A DNA stretch of 17,393 bases from CAZTHL01 sp964613585 (GTDB lineage Bacteria > Pseudomonadota > Alphaproteobacteria > DSM-16000 > Inquilinaceae): NCBI GenBank assembly GCA_964613585.1, contig CAZTHL010000075.1, positions 1 through 17,393 of the forward strand, written 5' to 3'. The notes beneath the pieces were generated by a model. It had not been told where the DNA came from. It saw only the letters and a program-made list of their open reading frames with translations, and did not search any database. Both the position numbers and the translations under genes were made by a program. Below, in pieces: positions 7,494 through 14,854 of the stretch; position 1 is the stretch's first letter; every line of letters starts with the position of its first letter.

Positions 7494-7517
7494 CGGCCGC
7501 CCGGGACGGGGCGGCCG
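7494..7517. terminator. Bidirectional terminator-like hairpin between convergent genes
   Basis: CGGCCGCCC and GGGCGGCCG form a perfect 9-bp stem around the loop GGGACG. It sits in the 63-bp gap between the rightward methyltransferase and the leftward regulator, where a shared transcription end is expected. There is no T-tract on either side. Confidence 0.55.
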
Positions 7518-7521
7518 GCGC

Positions 7522-7818
7522 TCAGAGGCGGGCCAGCACGGTGTCGCGGGCGCGGCGAACGCCGGCCTCGTCGCGCCGGTAGAAGGTCCATTGTCGGATG
7601 CGCCGCGGCACCACCAGCCCGACATCGCTGAGGATGCGGAGATGCTCGGTGGCGGTCGGCTGGCTGACGTGCAGCTTCCGGGCGATGAACACCACGCAGA
7701 CGCCGTCCGCCTCCGGATCCCCGTCTGTCTGCGCCGGAAAATGGGCGCGCGGCTCGCGCAGCCAGTCGAGGATCAGCAGCCGCTTGTCGCTGGCCAAGGC
7801 ACGCATCAGCCTGAGCAT
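7522..7818 (-). CDS. ArsR-family winged-helix transcriptional regulator
   Basis: 98 residues from the ATG 7818-7816 (a TTG two codons earlier is an alternative). The first helix is LMRALASDKRLLILDWL, the 'R..IL..L' pattern of ArsR proteins. The helix-turn-helix follows as VVFIARKLHVSQPTATEHLRILSDVGLV (the 'S-Q-x-x-x-x-HL-x-x-L-x-x-x-GLV' signature), then a wing containing RRIRQWTFYRRDE. Between helix 1 and the HTH is a charged insert, about FPAQTDGDPEADG, longer than usual. There is no CxC metal-sensor motif (one Cys, in GVCVVF), so the signal is probably not arsenite; many such proteins sense other ligands or act redox-wise. It lies between the convergent methyltransferase and the divergent molybdenum hydroxylase, either of which could be a target. 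Confidence 0.88.
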   Translation of the reverse strand: MLRLMRALASDKRLLILDWLREPRAHFPAQTDGDPEADGVCVVFIARKLHVSQPTATEHLRILSDVGLVVPRRIRQWTFYRRDEAGVRRARDTVLARL

Positions 7819-7824
7819 AGGCAA

Positions 7825-7832
7825 ATAGCTAT
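7825..7832. promoter_or_regulatory. Short palindrome at the ArsR start, possible autoregulatory site
   Basis: ATAGCTAT is a perfect 8-bp palindrome 7 bp upstream of the ArsR ATG, in one of the few AT-rich spots of this region. Position and composition fit an ArsR operator overlapping its own promoter; with only 8 bp, chance is possible. Confidence 0.35.
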
Positions 7833-8162
7833 ACGACCTTTCCGATTATGTCAAACCCGTGGGCGGGTATCGCGCTGGCGCGCCGGTCGAGGCACGGCTC
7901 GAGAATGGTCGTCGCCAGCCGGCCGACGCATCGCCCTGCCTTCTCGCGCCCGCACGTCATGGGCCGGCCGCGACCGGTCGTCGGCGGAGCGGTCAGGCGC
8001 CGCGGCGTCCCGACTCGCTTGCGTCACCACCGCCCGGCAGGCTACTCAACCGGTCTGATCGAGTGGCCGTCGCTCCCCGAGTCCCGCCCGTCGCACGGCA
8101 CGGGTCCGGAGCCGTCCTCGCCAGCCGCCGTCCTGACCGGACATTGCCAGAAGGGGGCCCCG
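7833..8162. other. Intergenic region upstream of the molybdenum hydroxylase operon
   Basis: 330 bp between the divergent ArsR gene and the 2Fe-2S subunit. An open frame crosses it into the 2Fe-2S gene but translates to Arg/Pro-rich sequence with no match to the ferredoxin-like N-terminus. Promoters for both directions should lie here; I find no clear consensus pair. Confidence 0.45.
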
Positions 8163-8624
8163 ATGGCCTTTTCGCTCACCGTGAACGGCGCCGTCCGCGA
8201 GGTCGATGTCGACGCGGACACGCCCGTCCTGTGGGTGCTGCGCGACGCACTCCACCTGATGGGCACCAAGTACGGCTGCGGCATCGCGGCCTGCGGCGCC
8301 TGCACCGTCCTGGTGGACGGGCAGCCGCAGCGCTCCTGCCAGGTGCCGGTGTCGACCGTCGAGGGCCGGGGCATCACCACCATCGAGGGCGTGTCGGGCC
8401 CGGTCGCGGCGGCGGTGCAGCGGGCGTGGCGCGACCTCGACGTGGTCCAGTGCGGCTACTGCCAGTCCGGCCAGATCGTCCAGGCGATCGCGCTGCTGAC
8501 GGAGACGCCGCGGCCGGCCGACGCCGAGATCGACGCGGTGATGGGCGGCAACGCCTGTCGCTGTGCCACCTACCACCGGATCCGCGCCGCGATCCACGCC
8601 GCCGCCGCCACGCTGACGGGTTAG
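8163..8624 (+). CDS. (2Fe-2S)-binding small subunit of a molybdenum hydroxylase (IorA-like)
   Basis: 153 residues with both iron-sulfur centres of the xanthine oxidase family small subunit. The plant-ferredoxin-type domain has Cys39, Cys44, Cys47 and Cys59 (YGCGIAACGACTV...RSC). The helical second domain has Cys97, Cys100, Cys132 and Cys134 (QCGYCQSGQ ... NACRCATYHRI). The subunit passes electrons from the molybdenum centre to an external acceptor. Its length is normal for the IorA group. The start at 8163 has AAGGGGG just upstream and gives the expected SLTVNG N-terminus. It lacks a signal peptide, so it is probably exported folded with the Tat-tagged large subunit, whose start is 4 bp after this stop. 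No FAD subunit is present, as in IorAB-type enzymes. Confidence 0.95.
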   Translation: MAFSLTVNGAVREVDVDADTPVLWVLRDALHLMGTKYGCGIAACGACTVLVDGQPQRSCQVPVSTVEGRGITTIEGVSGPVAAAVQRAWRDLDVVQCGYCQSGQIVQAIALLTETPRPADAEIDAVMGGNACRCATYHRIRAAIHAAAATLTG

Positions 8625-8628
8625 CCTC

Positions 8629-10779
8629 ATGCTCCTGGAGACGACCCGCCGCGGCTTCCTCAAGGGCACGGCCGCGGCCGCCCTGGTCATCGGCATCGAC
8701 GGGCGGGGCCGGCTCGCCGCCGAGCCGCTCGAGGCGCTGACCGTCAACCCGTTCGTGGTCATCGGCCGGGACGGCACGGTCACCGTGATCGCCAAGCATT
8801 TCGAGATGGGCCAGGGCACGACCACCGGCCTCGCCACGCTGGTGGCCGAGGAGCTCGACGCCGACTGGGGGCAGATCCGGGTGGAGTGGGCGCCGGCCGA
8901 CAACAGCCGCTACGCCAACCTCATGTTCGACTCCCAGGGCACCGGCGGGTCGACGGCGATCGCCAACTCGTTCATGCAGTACCGCAAGGCCGGCGCCGCG
9001 GCGCGGGACGTGCTGGTGCGCGCGGCGGCCGGGCGCTGGGAGGTCGCGCCCGCGGCGGTCACGGTCGAGGCCGGCACGGTGAGCGGGCCGGACGGCCGCC
9101 GCGCCGGCTTCGGCGAGCTGGTCGAGGCGGCTTCGCGCCTGTCGGTGCCGGACGACCCGCCGGTCAAGGACCCGGCCGGCTTCAGGCTCATCGGCCGGGA
9201 CGACCTGCCGCGCTACGACAGTCCGGCCAAGACCGACGGCTCGGCGGTGTTCGCCGTGGATGTCGTGCGCGACGGCATGGTCCATGCGATGATCGCGCGG
9301 CCGCCGCGCTTCGGCGGACGGCTCGTCGGCTTCGACGACACGGCGGCGCGGCAGGTGCGGGGCGTCATCGACGTCAAGGAGACGCCGCGCGGCGTCGCCG
9401 TGTTCGCGGATAGCACCTGGGCGGCGATCAAGGGGCGGGAGGCGCTTGACGTCGAATGGGACCTCGCCGGGGCCGAGGCGCGCTCCTCCGACGCCATCCT
9501 GGCCGAGCACGTCGCGGCCCTCGACGAGGAGGGGCTGGCCGCGCGCGACGACGGCGACGCCGACACGGCGCTCGGCCGCGCCGCCCGCGTCATCGAGGCC
9601 GAGCTCACCTTTCCGTTCCTGGCGCATGCGCCGCTCGAGCCGCAGAGCTGCGTGATCGCGGTGGAAGGCGACCGGGCGACGCTGTGGGACGGCTGCCAGT
9701 TCCCGGCCCTGGTCCAGCCGACGGTGGCCGGCATCCTGGGCATCCCGCCGGAGAACGTGACCATCCACACCGTCTATGCCGGGGGCTCGTTCGGCCGGCG
9801 CGCCAACCCGACCGCCGACTATCCGGCCGAGGCGGCGATGGCGGCCAAGGCGCTGGGCGACAGCCGCCCGGTCAAGCTGATGTGGACCCGGGAGGACGAC
9901 GTGCGCGGCGGCTACTACCGGCCCATGTACGCCGCCCGGATCACCGCCGGCCTCGACGCCGAGGGCCGGCCGGTCGCCTGGCGGCACCGGCTGGCCGGCA
10001 AATCGATCCTGATCGGCACCTTCTTCGAGGCGTTCCTGGTCAAGGACGGCATCGACGCCACCTCGGTCGAGGGCGCGGCGGACCTGCCTTACGCGATCCC
10101 GAACCTCCGTGTCGACATCCGCAACATGACCACGCCGGTGCCGGTGCTGTGGTGGCGCTCGGTCGGCCACACCCATACGGCCTATGCCACTGAGGTGGCA
10201 GTCGACATGCTGGCCGAGGCGGCCGGCGCCGACCCCGTGGCATTCCGGCTCGGCCTGCTCGGCGACCACCCGCGCCATGCCGGCGTGCTGCGCCTGGCCG
10301 CGGAGAAGGCCGGCTGGGGCGAGCCGGTGCCGGCCGGCCGGGGCCGCGGCGTGGCGGTGCATCAGTCCTTCGGGTCGTTCGTCGCGCAGGTGGTCGACGT
10401 CGCGGTCGACGACGATGGCCGGATCAGGGTCGAGAGGGTGGTGTGCGCGGTCGACTGCGGCCTGGCGGTCAACCCTGATGTGGTGCGCGCGCAGATGGAG
10501 GGCGGCATCGGCTTCGGCCTGGGCGCGATCATGCGCAACAAGATCACGCTGACCCAGGGCCGGGTCGACCAGAGCAACTTCTTCGACTATGAGCCGCTGC
10601 GCATCGCCGACATGCCGCGGGTCGAGGTGCACATCGTCCCATCGGCCGAGCCGCCGACCGGGGTGGGCGAGCCCGGCGTGCCGCCGGTCGGGCCGGCGCT
10701 CGCCAACGCCATCCACGGCGCCACGGGCACGCGGGTGACCCGGCTGCCGATGACCGACGCCGGCATCGTCTTCGCCTGA
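8629..10779 (+). CDS. Molybdopterin-binding large subunit of a molybdenum hydroxylase (IorB-like)
   Basis: 716 residues, the usual size for IorB-type subunits. The start carries a Tat signal, TTRRGFLKGTAAAALVIG (twin Arg at 7-8), so the enzyme acts in the periplasm. The family landmarks are in order: FEMGQGTTTGLATLVAEELDADW (58 onward), a middle PLEPQSC segment, GGSFGRR (385-391), GGIGFGLGAI near the C-terminus and GVGEPGVPP with Glu681, which aligns with the catalytic Glu of xanthine oxidase-family enzymes. The substrate could be an N-heterocycle (isoquinoline 1-oxidoreductase type) or an aldehyde; the sequence does not decide. The start lies 4 bp after the 2Fe-2S subunit, a two-gene operon. 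The cytochrome c subunit found with some related enzymes and the XdhC-like maturation factor are not in the following 1.2 kb. Confidence 0.94.
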   Translation: MLLETTRRGFLKGTAAAALVIGIDGRGRLAAEPLEALTVNPFVVIGRDGTVTVIAKHFEMGQGTTTGLATLVAEELDADWGQIRVEWAPADNSRYANLMFDSQGTGGSTAIANSFMQYRKAGAAARDVLVRAAAGRWEVAPAAVTVEAGTVSGPDGRRAGFGELVEAASRLSVPDDPPVKDPAGFRLIGRDDLPRYDSPAKTDGSAVFAVDVVRDGMVHAMIARPPRFGGRLVGFDDTAARQVRGVIDVKETPRGVAVFADSTWAAIKGREALDVEWDLAGAEARSSDAILAEHVAALDEEGLAARDDGDADTALGRAARVIEAELTFPFLAHAPLEPQSCVIAVEGDRATLWDGCQFPALVQPTVAGILGIPPENVTIHTVYAGGSFGRRANPTADYPAEAAMAAKALGDSRPVKLMWTREDDVRGGYYRPMYAARITAGLDAEGRPVAWRHRLAGKSILIGTFFEAFLVKDGIDATSVEGAADLPYAIPNLRVDIRNMTTPVPVLWWRSVGHTHTAYATEVAVDMLAEAAGADPVAFRLGLLGDHPRHAGVLRLAAEKAGWGEPVPAGRGRGVAVHQSFGSFVAQVVDVAVDDDGRIRVERVVCAVDCGLAVNPDVVRAQMEGGIGFGLGAIMRNKITLTQGRVDQSNFFDYEPLRIADMPRVEVHIVPSAEPPTGVGEPGVPPVGPALANAIHGATGTRVTRLPMTDAGIVFA

Positions 10780-10799
10780 CTCGGAGTCATTGGGCCGGG

Positions 10800-10835
10800 C
10801 GATCGGGCAGCCAGGGCACCGAGCCTGCCCGATCG
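10800..10835 (+). terminator. Terminator-like stem-loop after the molybdenum hydroxylase operon
   Basis: CGATCGGGCAG (10800-10810) and CTGCCCGATCG (10825-10835) are perfect 11-bp inverse copies around a 14-nt loop, starting 21 nt after the large-subunit stop. The location and stem strength suggest a transcription end or 3' stabiliser; no T-run follows. Confidence 0.6.
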
Positions 10836-11781
10836 GCCACGCGGCCGGCCTCGCGGGTCCGGCCGGTCCGATGACGAGTGCCGGCACCGGCCGCCGGCGT
10901 TTCCGGCAGGCCGGGCGACGATGCCCGTGGCGCGGTGCCGCCGCCGCGCGGGTGGGGCGTCAGAGGGATGCCGCGTTGGGTGGCATCGCCGACCCGCTCC
11001 ACCGCCCGGCCACCCCAAGCATACTGTCGTTGAGTGGCCGGCGGGGGAGCGGGCCGGTGCCGATTAACGCCTTGCACGCCCGGGTGTGGTGTCATGGCGC
11101 CGGTGCGGGGAACGCCGGGGTGGTCCCATGGAGCCGGATGCTCTGACGCCGTCGGGAGTCCGGCCACCGATCCGAAGGCGTGCCGGGGACGGCCCGGCGA
11201 GAAGGCCGCGCGGACGCCCGGACATGTTTACCGAATCGAATTCTATTGTGTGCAGTCTGTGCCTGCTGCCATGACGGTCGCCCGACCTCGGCCAACGGCG
11301 CCTCGACCCTTGTCCTGGACGATGCGCGCCGGCCGCGGTTCCCGCGGATCGTGCTGGTGGCCGCTTTGGGGGCGGCCGGCGCGCGTGGTTCCGGCCGTGC
11401 CGGCGATCGTGATGGCGCCGTCCGTCCTCGGGATGAGCGGCGCCCGGTCCACCGACCGCCGGCAGGCCGGTCCCCTGACCCTTTCCCCCTCGGGTCGAGG
11501 GACCGGTCTCCCCCCTTTTTCGACCGCGCCGGGCCGGGCCACCGGGAGAGCGGTCACCGCAGCCGGATGCGATGCGCCACCTTCAAGCCGGTCCATATCC
11601 CTGCATGCTCTGCGGACGCGGAGGCGAGGCGGTCGGCGAAACGGCGCCCGGTCGCGCCGTCGCTCCGGGGTAGCGTCCGGGGGCTGAGAACCGGGGTTGA
11701 CCGCGGAGCAGCCTCGAAGGAACAGCCGATGCGGGATCGAAGGCTGTGCCCGGTGGTCACGCCAGGTGGGGTATAGAGGCG

Positions 11782-11815
11782 GGGTGACGGTGGGGCTTCT
11801 GCCTCACCATCACCC
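11782..11815. repeat. Inverted repeat in the gene-poor region
   Basis: GGGTGACGGTG (11782-11792) and CACCATCACCC (11805-11815) pair at 10 of 11 positions around a 12-nt loop. It is directly followed by the CCCTGACCCTTT phrase that also occurs near 11475, so it may be part of a small dispersed repeat. Confidence 0.4.
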
Positions 11816-11834
11816 TGACCCTTTGACCACCGGC

Positions 11835-11872
11835 GGGCCGGTCCCCGGGCCCGGCAGTCTCGGGGCCGGCCC
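11835..11872. repeat. GC-rich inverted repeat in the gene-poor region
   Basis: GGGCCGGTCCCC (11835-11846) and GGGGCCGGCCC (11862-11872) pair except for one extra base, with a 15-nt loop. It lies 150 nt before the alpha/beta hydrolase start. Function unknown. Confidence 0.4.
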
Positions 11873-12022
11873 TCCTTGATGATTGCCAGCGACTCCCGCC
11901 GTCGCTCGAGCACTCTCGCGTAACCAGGATCGCGCCGAGCAGGTCGATCGGCGGCGCCATGGCGCCGGACCGCGTCATGCGGTACGCTGGCTCGCACGAG
12001 ACAGCCGACAAACGAGCCGCTC

Positions 12023-12841
12023 ATGGAGGCCTGGAGCTGGACGCTCAAGCGGCGCTGCGCCACCGGCCACGGCACGGTGGCGTGGGACACGGCCGGTGAG
12101 GGCCCGCCTCTGGTTCTCGTGCACGGCACGCCGTTCTCCTCGTTCGTCTGGCGGCGCGTGGCCGCGGCGCTGCGCTCGCGCTTCACCGTTTTCCTCTACG
12201 ACCTGGTCGGCTACGGCCAGTCGGAGAAGGCGACGGACGTGTCGCTCGGTGTGCAGAACAAGGTGCTCGCCGCCCTGCTGGGCGAGTGGCGGCTGGACCG
12301 TCCCGTCGTGATGGCGCACGATTTCGGTGGCGCCACCGCCCTGCGCGCCCACTTGCTCGATGGCTGCGACTACCGGCGCCTGCTGCTGGTCGACGCCGTG
12401 GCGCTGCGGCCCTGGGGCTCGCCCTTCGTGGCCCATGTCCGCGAGCACGAGGCGGCCTTTGCCGGCATGCCGGGCTACGCCCACGAGGCGCTGCTGCGCG
12501 CCTATCTGCAGACGGCGGCGTTTCGGCCGCTCAGCGCCGAGGCGCTCGACGGCCACGCCCGGCCGTGGCTGGGCAGCGCGGGGCAGGCGGCCTTCTACCG
12601 GCAGATCGCCCAGATGGACCAAGCCTACACGATCGAGATCGAGGACGCCCTCGGCGCCGTCCGTTGTCCGCTGTCGGTACTGTGGGGCGAGGAGGACGCG
12701 TGGCTGCCGGCCGCGCAGGGCCGCGAGCTGGCTCGTCGGCTGGGCGACGCGGCATTCACCGGGGCGCCGGCCGCCGGCCACCTGATCCAGGAGGACGCGC
12801 CCGAGGCGGTGATCCATGAGATCCTGGCGCGGATGGAGTGA
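12023..12841 (+). CDS. Alpha/beta hydrolase with Asp nucleophile (dehalogenase/epoxide-hydrolase-like)
   Basis: 272 residues, one alpha/beta-hydrolase domain with a helical cap. The oxyanion motif is HGTPFSS (34-40). The nucleophile elbow reads MAHDFGGATAL, so the nucleophile is Asp100 instead of the usual Ser. The acid is probably Asp225 (WGEEDAW) and the base His253 (AGHLIQED), completing the triad. An Asp in an 'HDxGG' elbow is characteristic of haloalkane dehalogenases, fluoroacetate dehalogenases and epoxide hydrolases, which form an ester intermediate on Asp. Which of these it is cannot be decided; the halide-stabilising Trp next to the Asp in haloalkane dehalogenases (HDWG) is Phe here, which speaks slightly against that activity. 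The ATG at 12023 has only a weak ribosome binding site. The cytidine deaminase follows immediately. Confidence 0.88.
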   Translation: MEAWSWTLKRRCATGHGTVAWDTAGEGPPLVLVHGTPFSSFVWRRVAAALRSRFTVFLYDLVGYGQSEKATDVSLGVQNKVLAALLGEWRLDRPVVMAHDFGGATALRAHLLDGCDYRRLLLVDAVALRPWGSPFVAHVREHEAAFAGMPGYAHEALLRAYLQTAAFRPLSAEALDGHARPWLGSAGQAAFYRQIAQMDQAYTIEIEDALGAVRCPLSVLWGEEDAWLPAAQGRELARRLGDAAFTGAPAAGHLIQEDAPEAVIHEILARME

Positions 12842-12845
12842 CGGT

Positions 12846-13301
12846 GTGGGGTGCCGGTCCAACGCCGATACGACCCTCCTTGAGGCAGCCCGCGACGCCG
12901 CCCGGAGAGCCTACGCTCCCTACTCCCGCTTCGGCGTCGGGGCGGCGGCGCGGACCCGCTCGGGCCGCATCCATGTGGGCGCCAACATGGAGAACGCCTC
13001 CTACGGGCTGGCCATCTGCGCCGAGGTGTCGGCCCTGGCGCGGGCGGTGGCGGACGGCGACTTTCGGGTGACCGGGATCGCTGTCGCGGGCGGCCTGCTC
13101 AACGCCCAGGGAATGCCGCAGCCGGGCGGGGTGGTCACACCGTGCGGCCGGTGCCGCCAACTCATCAAGGAGGCGGCGGACGTCAGCGGCACCGACATCA
13201 CGGTGTTCTGCGCCAACGCCGACCTCTCCGAGGTGGTCGAGACGAGGATCTCCGAGCTGCTGCCGCGCGCCTTCGGGCCGACGGATCTCGGCCTCGCCTG
13301 A
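12846..13301 (+). CDS. cdd: Cytidine deaminase
   Basis: 151 residues with the cytidine/deoxycytidine deaminase pattern: AYAPYSRFGVGAA (22-34), NMENASYGL (47-55), the zinc/proton-shuttle motif CAE (Cys58, Glu60) and PCGRCRQ (Cys100, Cys103). It hydrolyses cytidine to uridine in pyrimidine salvage. The motif after CAE reads VSAL where many homologues have R-x-A, and about ten extra residues (LLNAQGMPQPGG) precede PCGRC, slightly longer than usual. I chose the GTG at 12846 because GGAG, within the last codons of the hydrolase, lies 7 nt upstream. An ATG at 12816 inside the hydrolase gene would add ten unconserved residues. The start is 4 nt after the hydrolase stop, so the two genes are probably co-transcribed. 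Confidence 0.92.
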   Translation: MGCRSNADTTLLEAARDAARRAYAPYSRFGVGAAARTRSGRIHVGANMENASYGLAICAEVSALARAVADGDFRVTGIAVAGGLLNAQGMPQPGGVVTPCGRCRQLIKEAADVSGTDITVFCANADLSEVVETRISELLPRAFGPTDLGLA

Positions 13302-13409
13302 GCGCCGCGCCGACCGCCTCTCTGCCACTCCGGGCCGCATGCAACCGGTCTGCGAGCCGGGCGTTTGTACAGGGAGCACAGATCAACCCATGCTCCAGGC
13401 AGGGCACCG

Positions 13410-13862
13410 ATGAAGCTTGAGCACGATATCTGGGTCCTGGTGGCCGATGGCGAGAAGTTCCTGCTCCTGCGCAATCTCGGCCACGACGTCGCCCCGCAGC
13501 TGCAGGTCATCTCGCGGGAGGAGATCGACAATCCGCCGACCCGGGAGCAGGGCACCGGCAAGCCCGGCCGCTTCGATCCGGGCGGGTTCGCGGAGGGCGC
13601 CATCGGCCCGAGCGCCGTGCAGGAGACCGACTGGCACCGCCTGGAGAAGACCCGCTTCGCCGAAGAGGTCGCCACCCGGCTGCGCGGCTGGGCCCTGGAG
13701 AATCGCTTTGACCGCTTGATCCTGGCCGCGCCGCCGCAAACGCTGGGCGTGCTGCGCGCCAATCTGCACAAGGAGGTGCAGCGCCGGCTCGTCGCCGAGA
13801 TCAACAAGGACCTGACCAACCATCCGGTCGACGCCATCGAGCGGCACCTGCAGGAGGCCTGA
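13410..13862 (+). CDS. Host-attachment family protein (BaeRF12-like)
   Basis: 150 residues. The N-terminus has the family opening 'W-V-L-V-A-D-G-x-x-x-x-L-L' (IWVLVADGEKFLLLRN), then a variable, charged middle with GFAEGAIGPSAVQETDWH, and the conserved C-terminal half EKTRFAEEVATRLRGWALENRFDRLILAAPPQTLGVLR, ending in HKEVQRRLVAEINKDLTNHPVDAIERHL. This is the pattern of the 'protein required for attachment to host cells' family, related to bacterial release-factor-like proteins; its biochemical role is unsettled. The length is typical. AGGGC precedes the ATG at 13410 by four bases. It lies 108 bp after the cytidine deaminase, probably as a separate unit. Confidence 0.9.
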   Translation: MKLEHDIWVLVADGEKFLLLRNLGHDVAPQLQVISREEIDNPPTREQGTGKPGRFDPGGFAEGAIGPSAVQETDWHRLEKTRFAEEVATRLRGWALENRFDRLILAAPPQTLGVLRANLHKEVQRRLVAEINKDLTNHPVDAIERHLQEA

Positions 13863-13901
13863 AGCCGGTCCGCGTCACGGCAGATCGGCCGGCAATGCCG
13901 C

Positions 13902-13977
13902 CCGTCCCGAACGCGTTGCAGGCGCCACGGCCGAGCGGGTCGCGCTGCCGGCCCGCGTGACGCGCGTTTCGGGACGG
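13902..13977. terminator. Large stem-loop after the host-attachment gene
   Basis: CCGTCCCGAACGCG (13902-13915) pairs with CGCGTTTCGGGACGG (13963-13977) with one bulged base. An alternative fold uses GGCCGGCA (13887-13894) with TGCCGGCC (about 13947-13954) and CGTCACG with CGTGACG. It begins 40 nt after the stop at 13862 and may end or stabilise that transcript; a structured RNA is another reading. Confidence 0.45.
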
Positions 13978-14093
13978 CCCCTTCGCCCGCCGCGGCCTTG
14001 CGCCCTCCCCTCAGCGGGTGCTTGCGCTATCTGCCATGGCATGTTGCAGCGCGGGTGGGCGTGACGCCGAGCCGCTTGAGCCAGGGGGAGCGC

Positions 14094-14330
14094 ATGGAGC
14101 CGACATCGACCGTGGGAGGCCTGTGGGGCTTTCTGCTCACGCCGACCGGGGCCGAGCTGCTGTTCGGCCTGATCATCGTCTACCCGCTGTGGCGCATCTG
14201 CCTGCGGGTCGGGGTCACGCCGTGGACCGCGCTCCTGGTGTTCGTGCCCGTGGTGGGCTTCGTGCTCGTGCTGGCGGTGCTGGCGATCGTCCGCTGGCCC
14301 GAGGAGCGGACGCCGGAGGCCGGCCGATGA
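14094..14330 (+). CDS. Small two-helix membrane protein, first of a tandem pair
   Basis: 78 residues. A hydrophobic helix spans about 22-37 (LLFGLIIVYPLWRICL) and a second about 45-66 (TALLVFVPVVGFVLVLAVLAIV). The segment RVGVTPWTALLVFVP...AIVRWP (38-69) closely parallels the next protein. A GGGGGAG sequence lies 4 nt before the ATG at 14094. The pattern 'R-x-G-x-[TS]-P-x(20+)-RWP' occurs in many small uncharacterised proteobacterial membrane proteins; no function is known to me. The stop overlaps the start of the following gene (ATGA), so the two are translationally coupled and probably act together, perhaps as a heteromer (inference). Confidence 0.78.
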   Translation: MEPTSTVGGLWGFLLTPTGAELLFGLIIVYPLWRICLRVGVTPWTALLVFVPVVGFVLVLAVLAIVRWPEERTPEAGR

Positions 14331-14554
14331 GCTGGCTGCTGTCGCTCGAGCCGTGGCTCGCCTACCTGATCATCGGCCTGCTGATCACCGCCAAGATGGG
14401 CTTCGCCGCCGTGATCCTGGTGCGCGCCGGGCGCAGCCCGCTCTGGGTGTTCCTGCTGCTGTTCCCGATCCTTGAGGCCGTCGCGGTGTGGCTGCTCGCC
14501 TTCGCCCGCTGGCCGCGCCGGGATCCCGAGCCCGGGGCCGGCCCGCCGGCCTGA
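14327..14554 (+). CDS. Small two-helix membrane protein, second of a tandem pair
   Basis: 75 residues, starting at the ATG that overlaps the previous stop. A helix at about 11-32 (LAYLIIGLLITAKMGFAAVILV) is followed by RAGRSPLWVFLLLFP (33-47) and a second helix ending in LLAFARWP (56-63), then a Pro-rich hydrophilic tail. From Arg33 to Pro63 it aligns with Arg38 to Pro69 of the upstream protein, so the pair looks like an old tandem duplication. The function is unknown. Its stop codon is immediately followed by a copy of the dispersed hairpin repeat (14555-14671). Confidence 0.78.
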   Translation: MSWLLSLEPWLAYLIIGLLITAKMGFAAVILVRAGRSPLWVFLLLFPILEAVAVWLLAFARWPRRDPEPGAGPPA

Positions 14555-14671
14555 TACGCGCGGACCAACGGCGTCAGCCACCGGCCCGCGGCGGCGCGCC
14601 CGGACGGCGACAGAATTGGGGGGCGCGCCCCCGGGCTGTGCCGACGAGCCATTTCGTCGGCTCGGCGGCAT
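14555..14671 (+). repeat. Dispersed multi-hairpin repeat, copy A
   Basis: Starts at the base after the stop of the second small membrane protein. Shared blocks with the 16071-16185 copy are ACCAA...TCAGCCA, GGCGGCG, CAGAATTGG (14611-14619), a GGGGGCGCGCCCCC palindrome and GCCGACGA (14640-14647) paired with TCGTCGGC (14654-14661), then TCGGCGGCAT. The position directly behind a stop suggests use as a 3' transcript structure. No gene is seen in the rest of the interval to 14854. Confidence 0.85.
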
Positions 14672-14854
14672 GACCGCGGTGGACGAGGTGGCCGGACCAT
14701 GGAAGCGGCGGCCGCGCTCCAGCGCCTGGCGCGGACGTGCCTGAGCCCGAGTCGGCATCGCGGTCGCGAAGCCGGGCGGGACGGAAACGGCGCCGAGGCC
14801 GCTCCCGGAAGCCCACAATCAGCCGCAGCGCACGCAAGCCGAGGGTGAACGCGC

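Larger units (their letters stand above)
10836..12022. other. About 1.2 kb without a convincing gene
   Basis: No frame here gives a recognisable domain or sensible amino-acid composition; those open in either strand are Arg/Pro/Gly-rich. The stretch contains a low-GC spot at about 11224-11265, a short hairpin CCCTCG-GGT-CGAGGG near 11490-11505 with a C/T-rich tract after it, and the phrase CCCTGACCCTTT twice (about 11475 and 11813). It also holds the two inverted repeats listed separately (11782-11815 and 11835-11872). The promoter of the alpha/beta hydrolase should lie at its right end. It may be a decayed or recombined region; I see no intact mobile element. Confidence 0.5.

Noticed and set aside
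10784..10800. A further GTCATTGGG match to the repeat's hairpin 1
   Set aside because: Only 8 bases match; the flanking sequence does not follow the repeat and forms the separate 11-bp terminator-like stem.
8374..10887. 837-codon open frame on the minus strand
   Set aside because: Antisense shadow of the molybdenum hydroxylase large subunit, with low-complexity composition and no recognisable motif.
11224..11274. Short frame with product MFTESNSIVCSLCLLP in a low-GC spot
   Set aside because: It has no clear ribosome binding site and no downstream gene to serve as a leader peptide for.
11554..12186. 210-codon minus-strand frame over the gene-poor region
   Set aside because: It overlaps the start of the alpha/beta hydrolase in antisense and has Arg/Pro-rich, domain-free composition.
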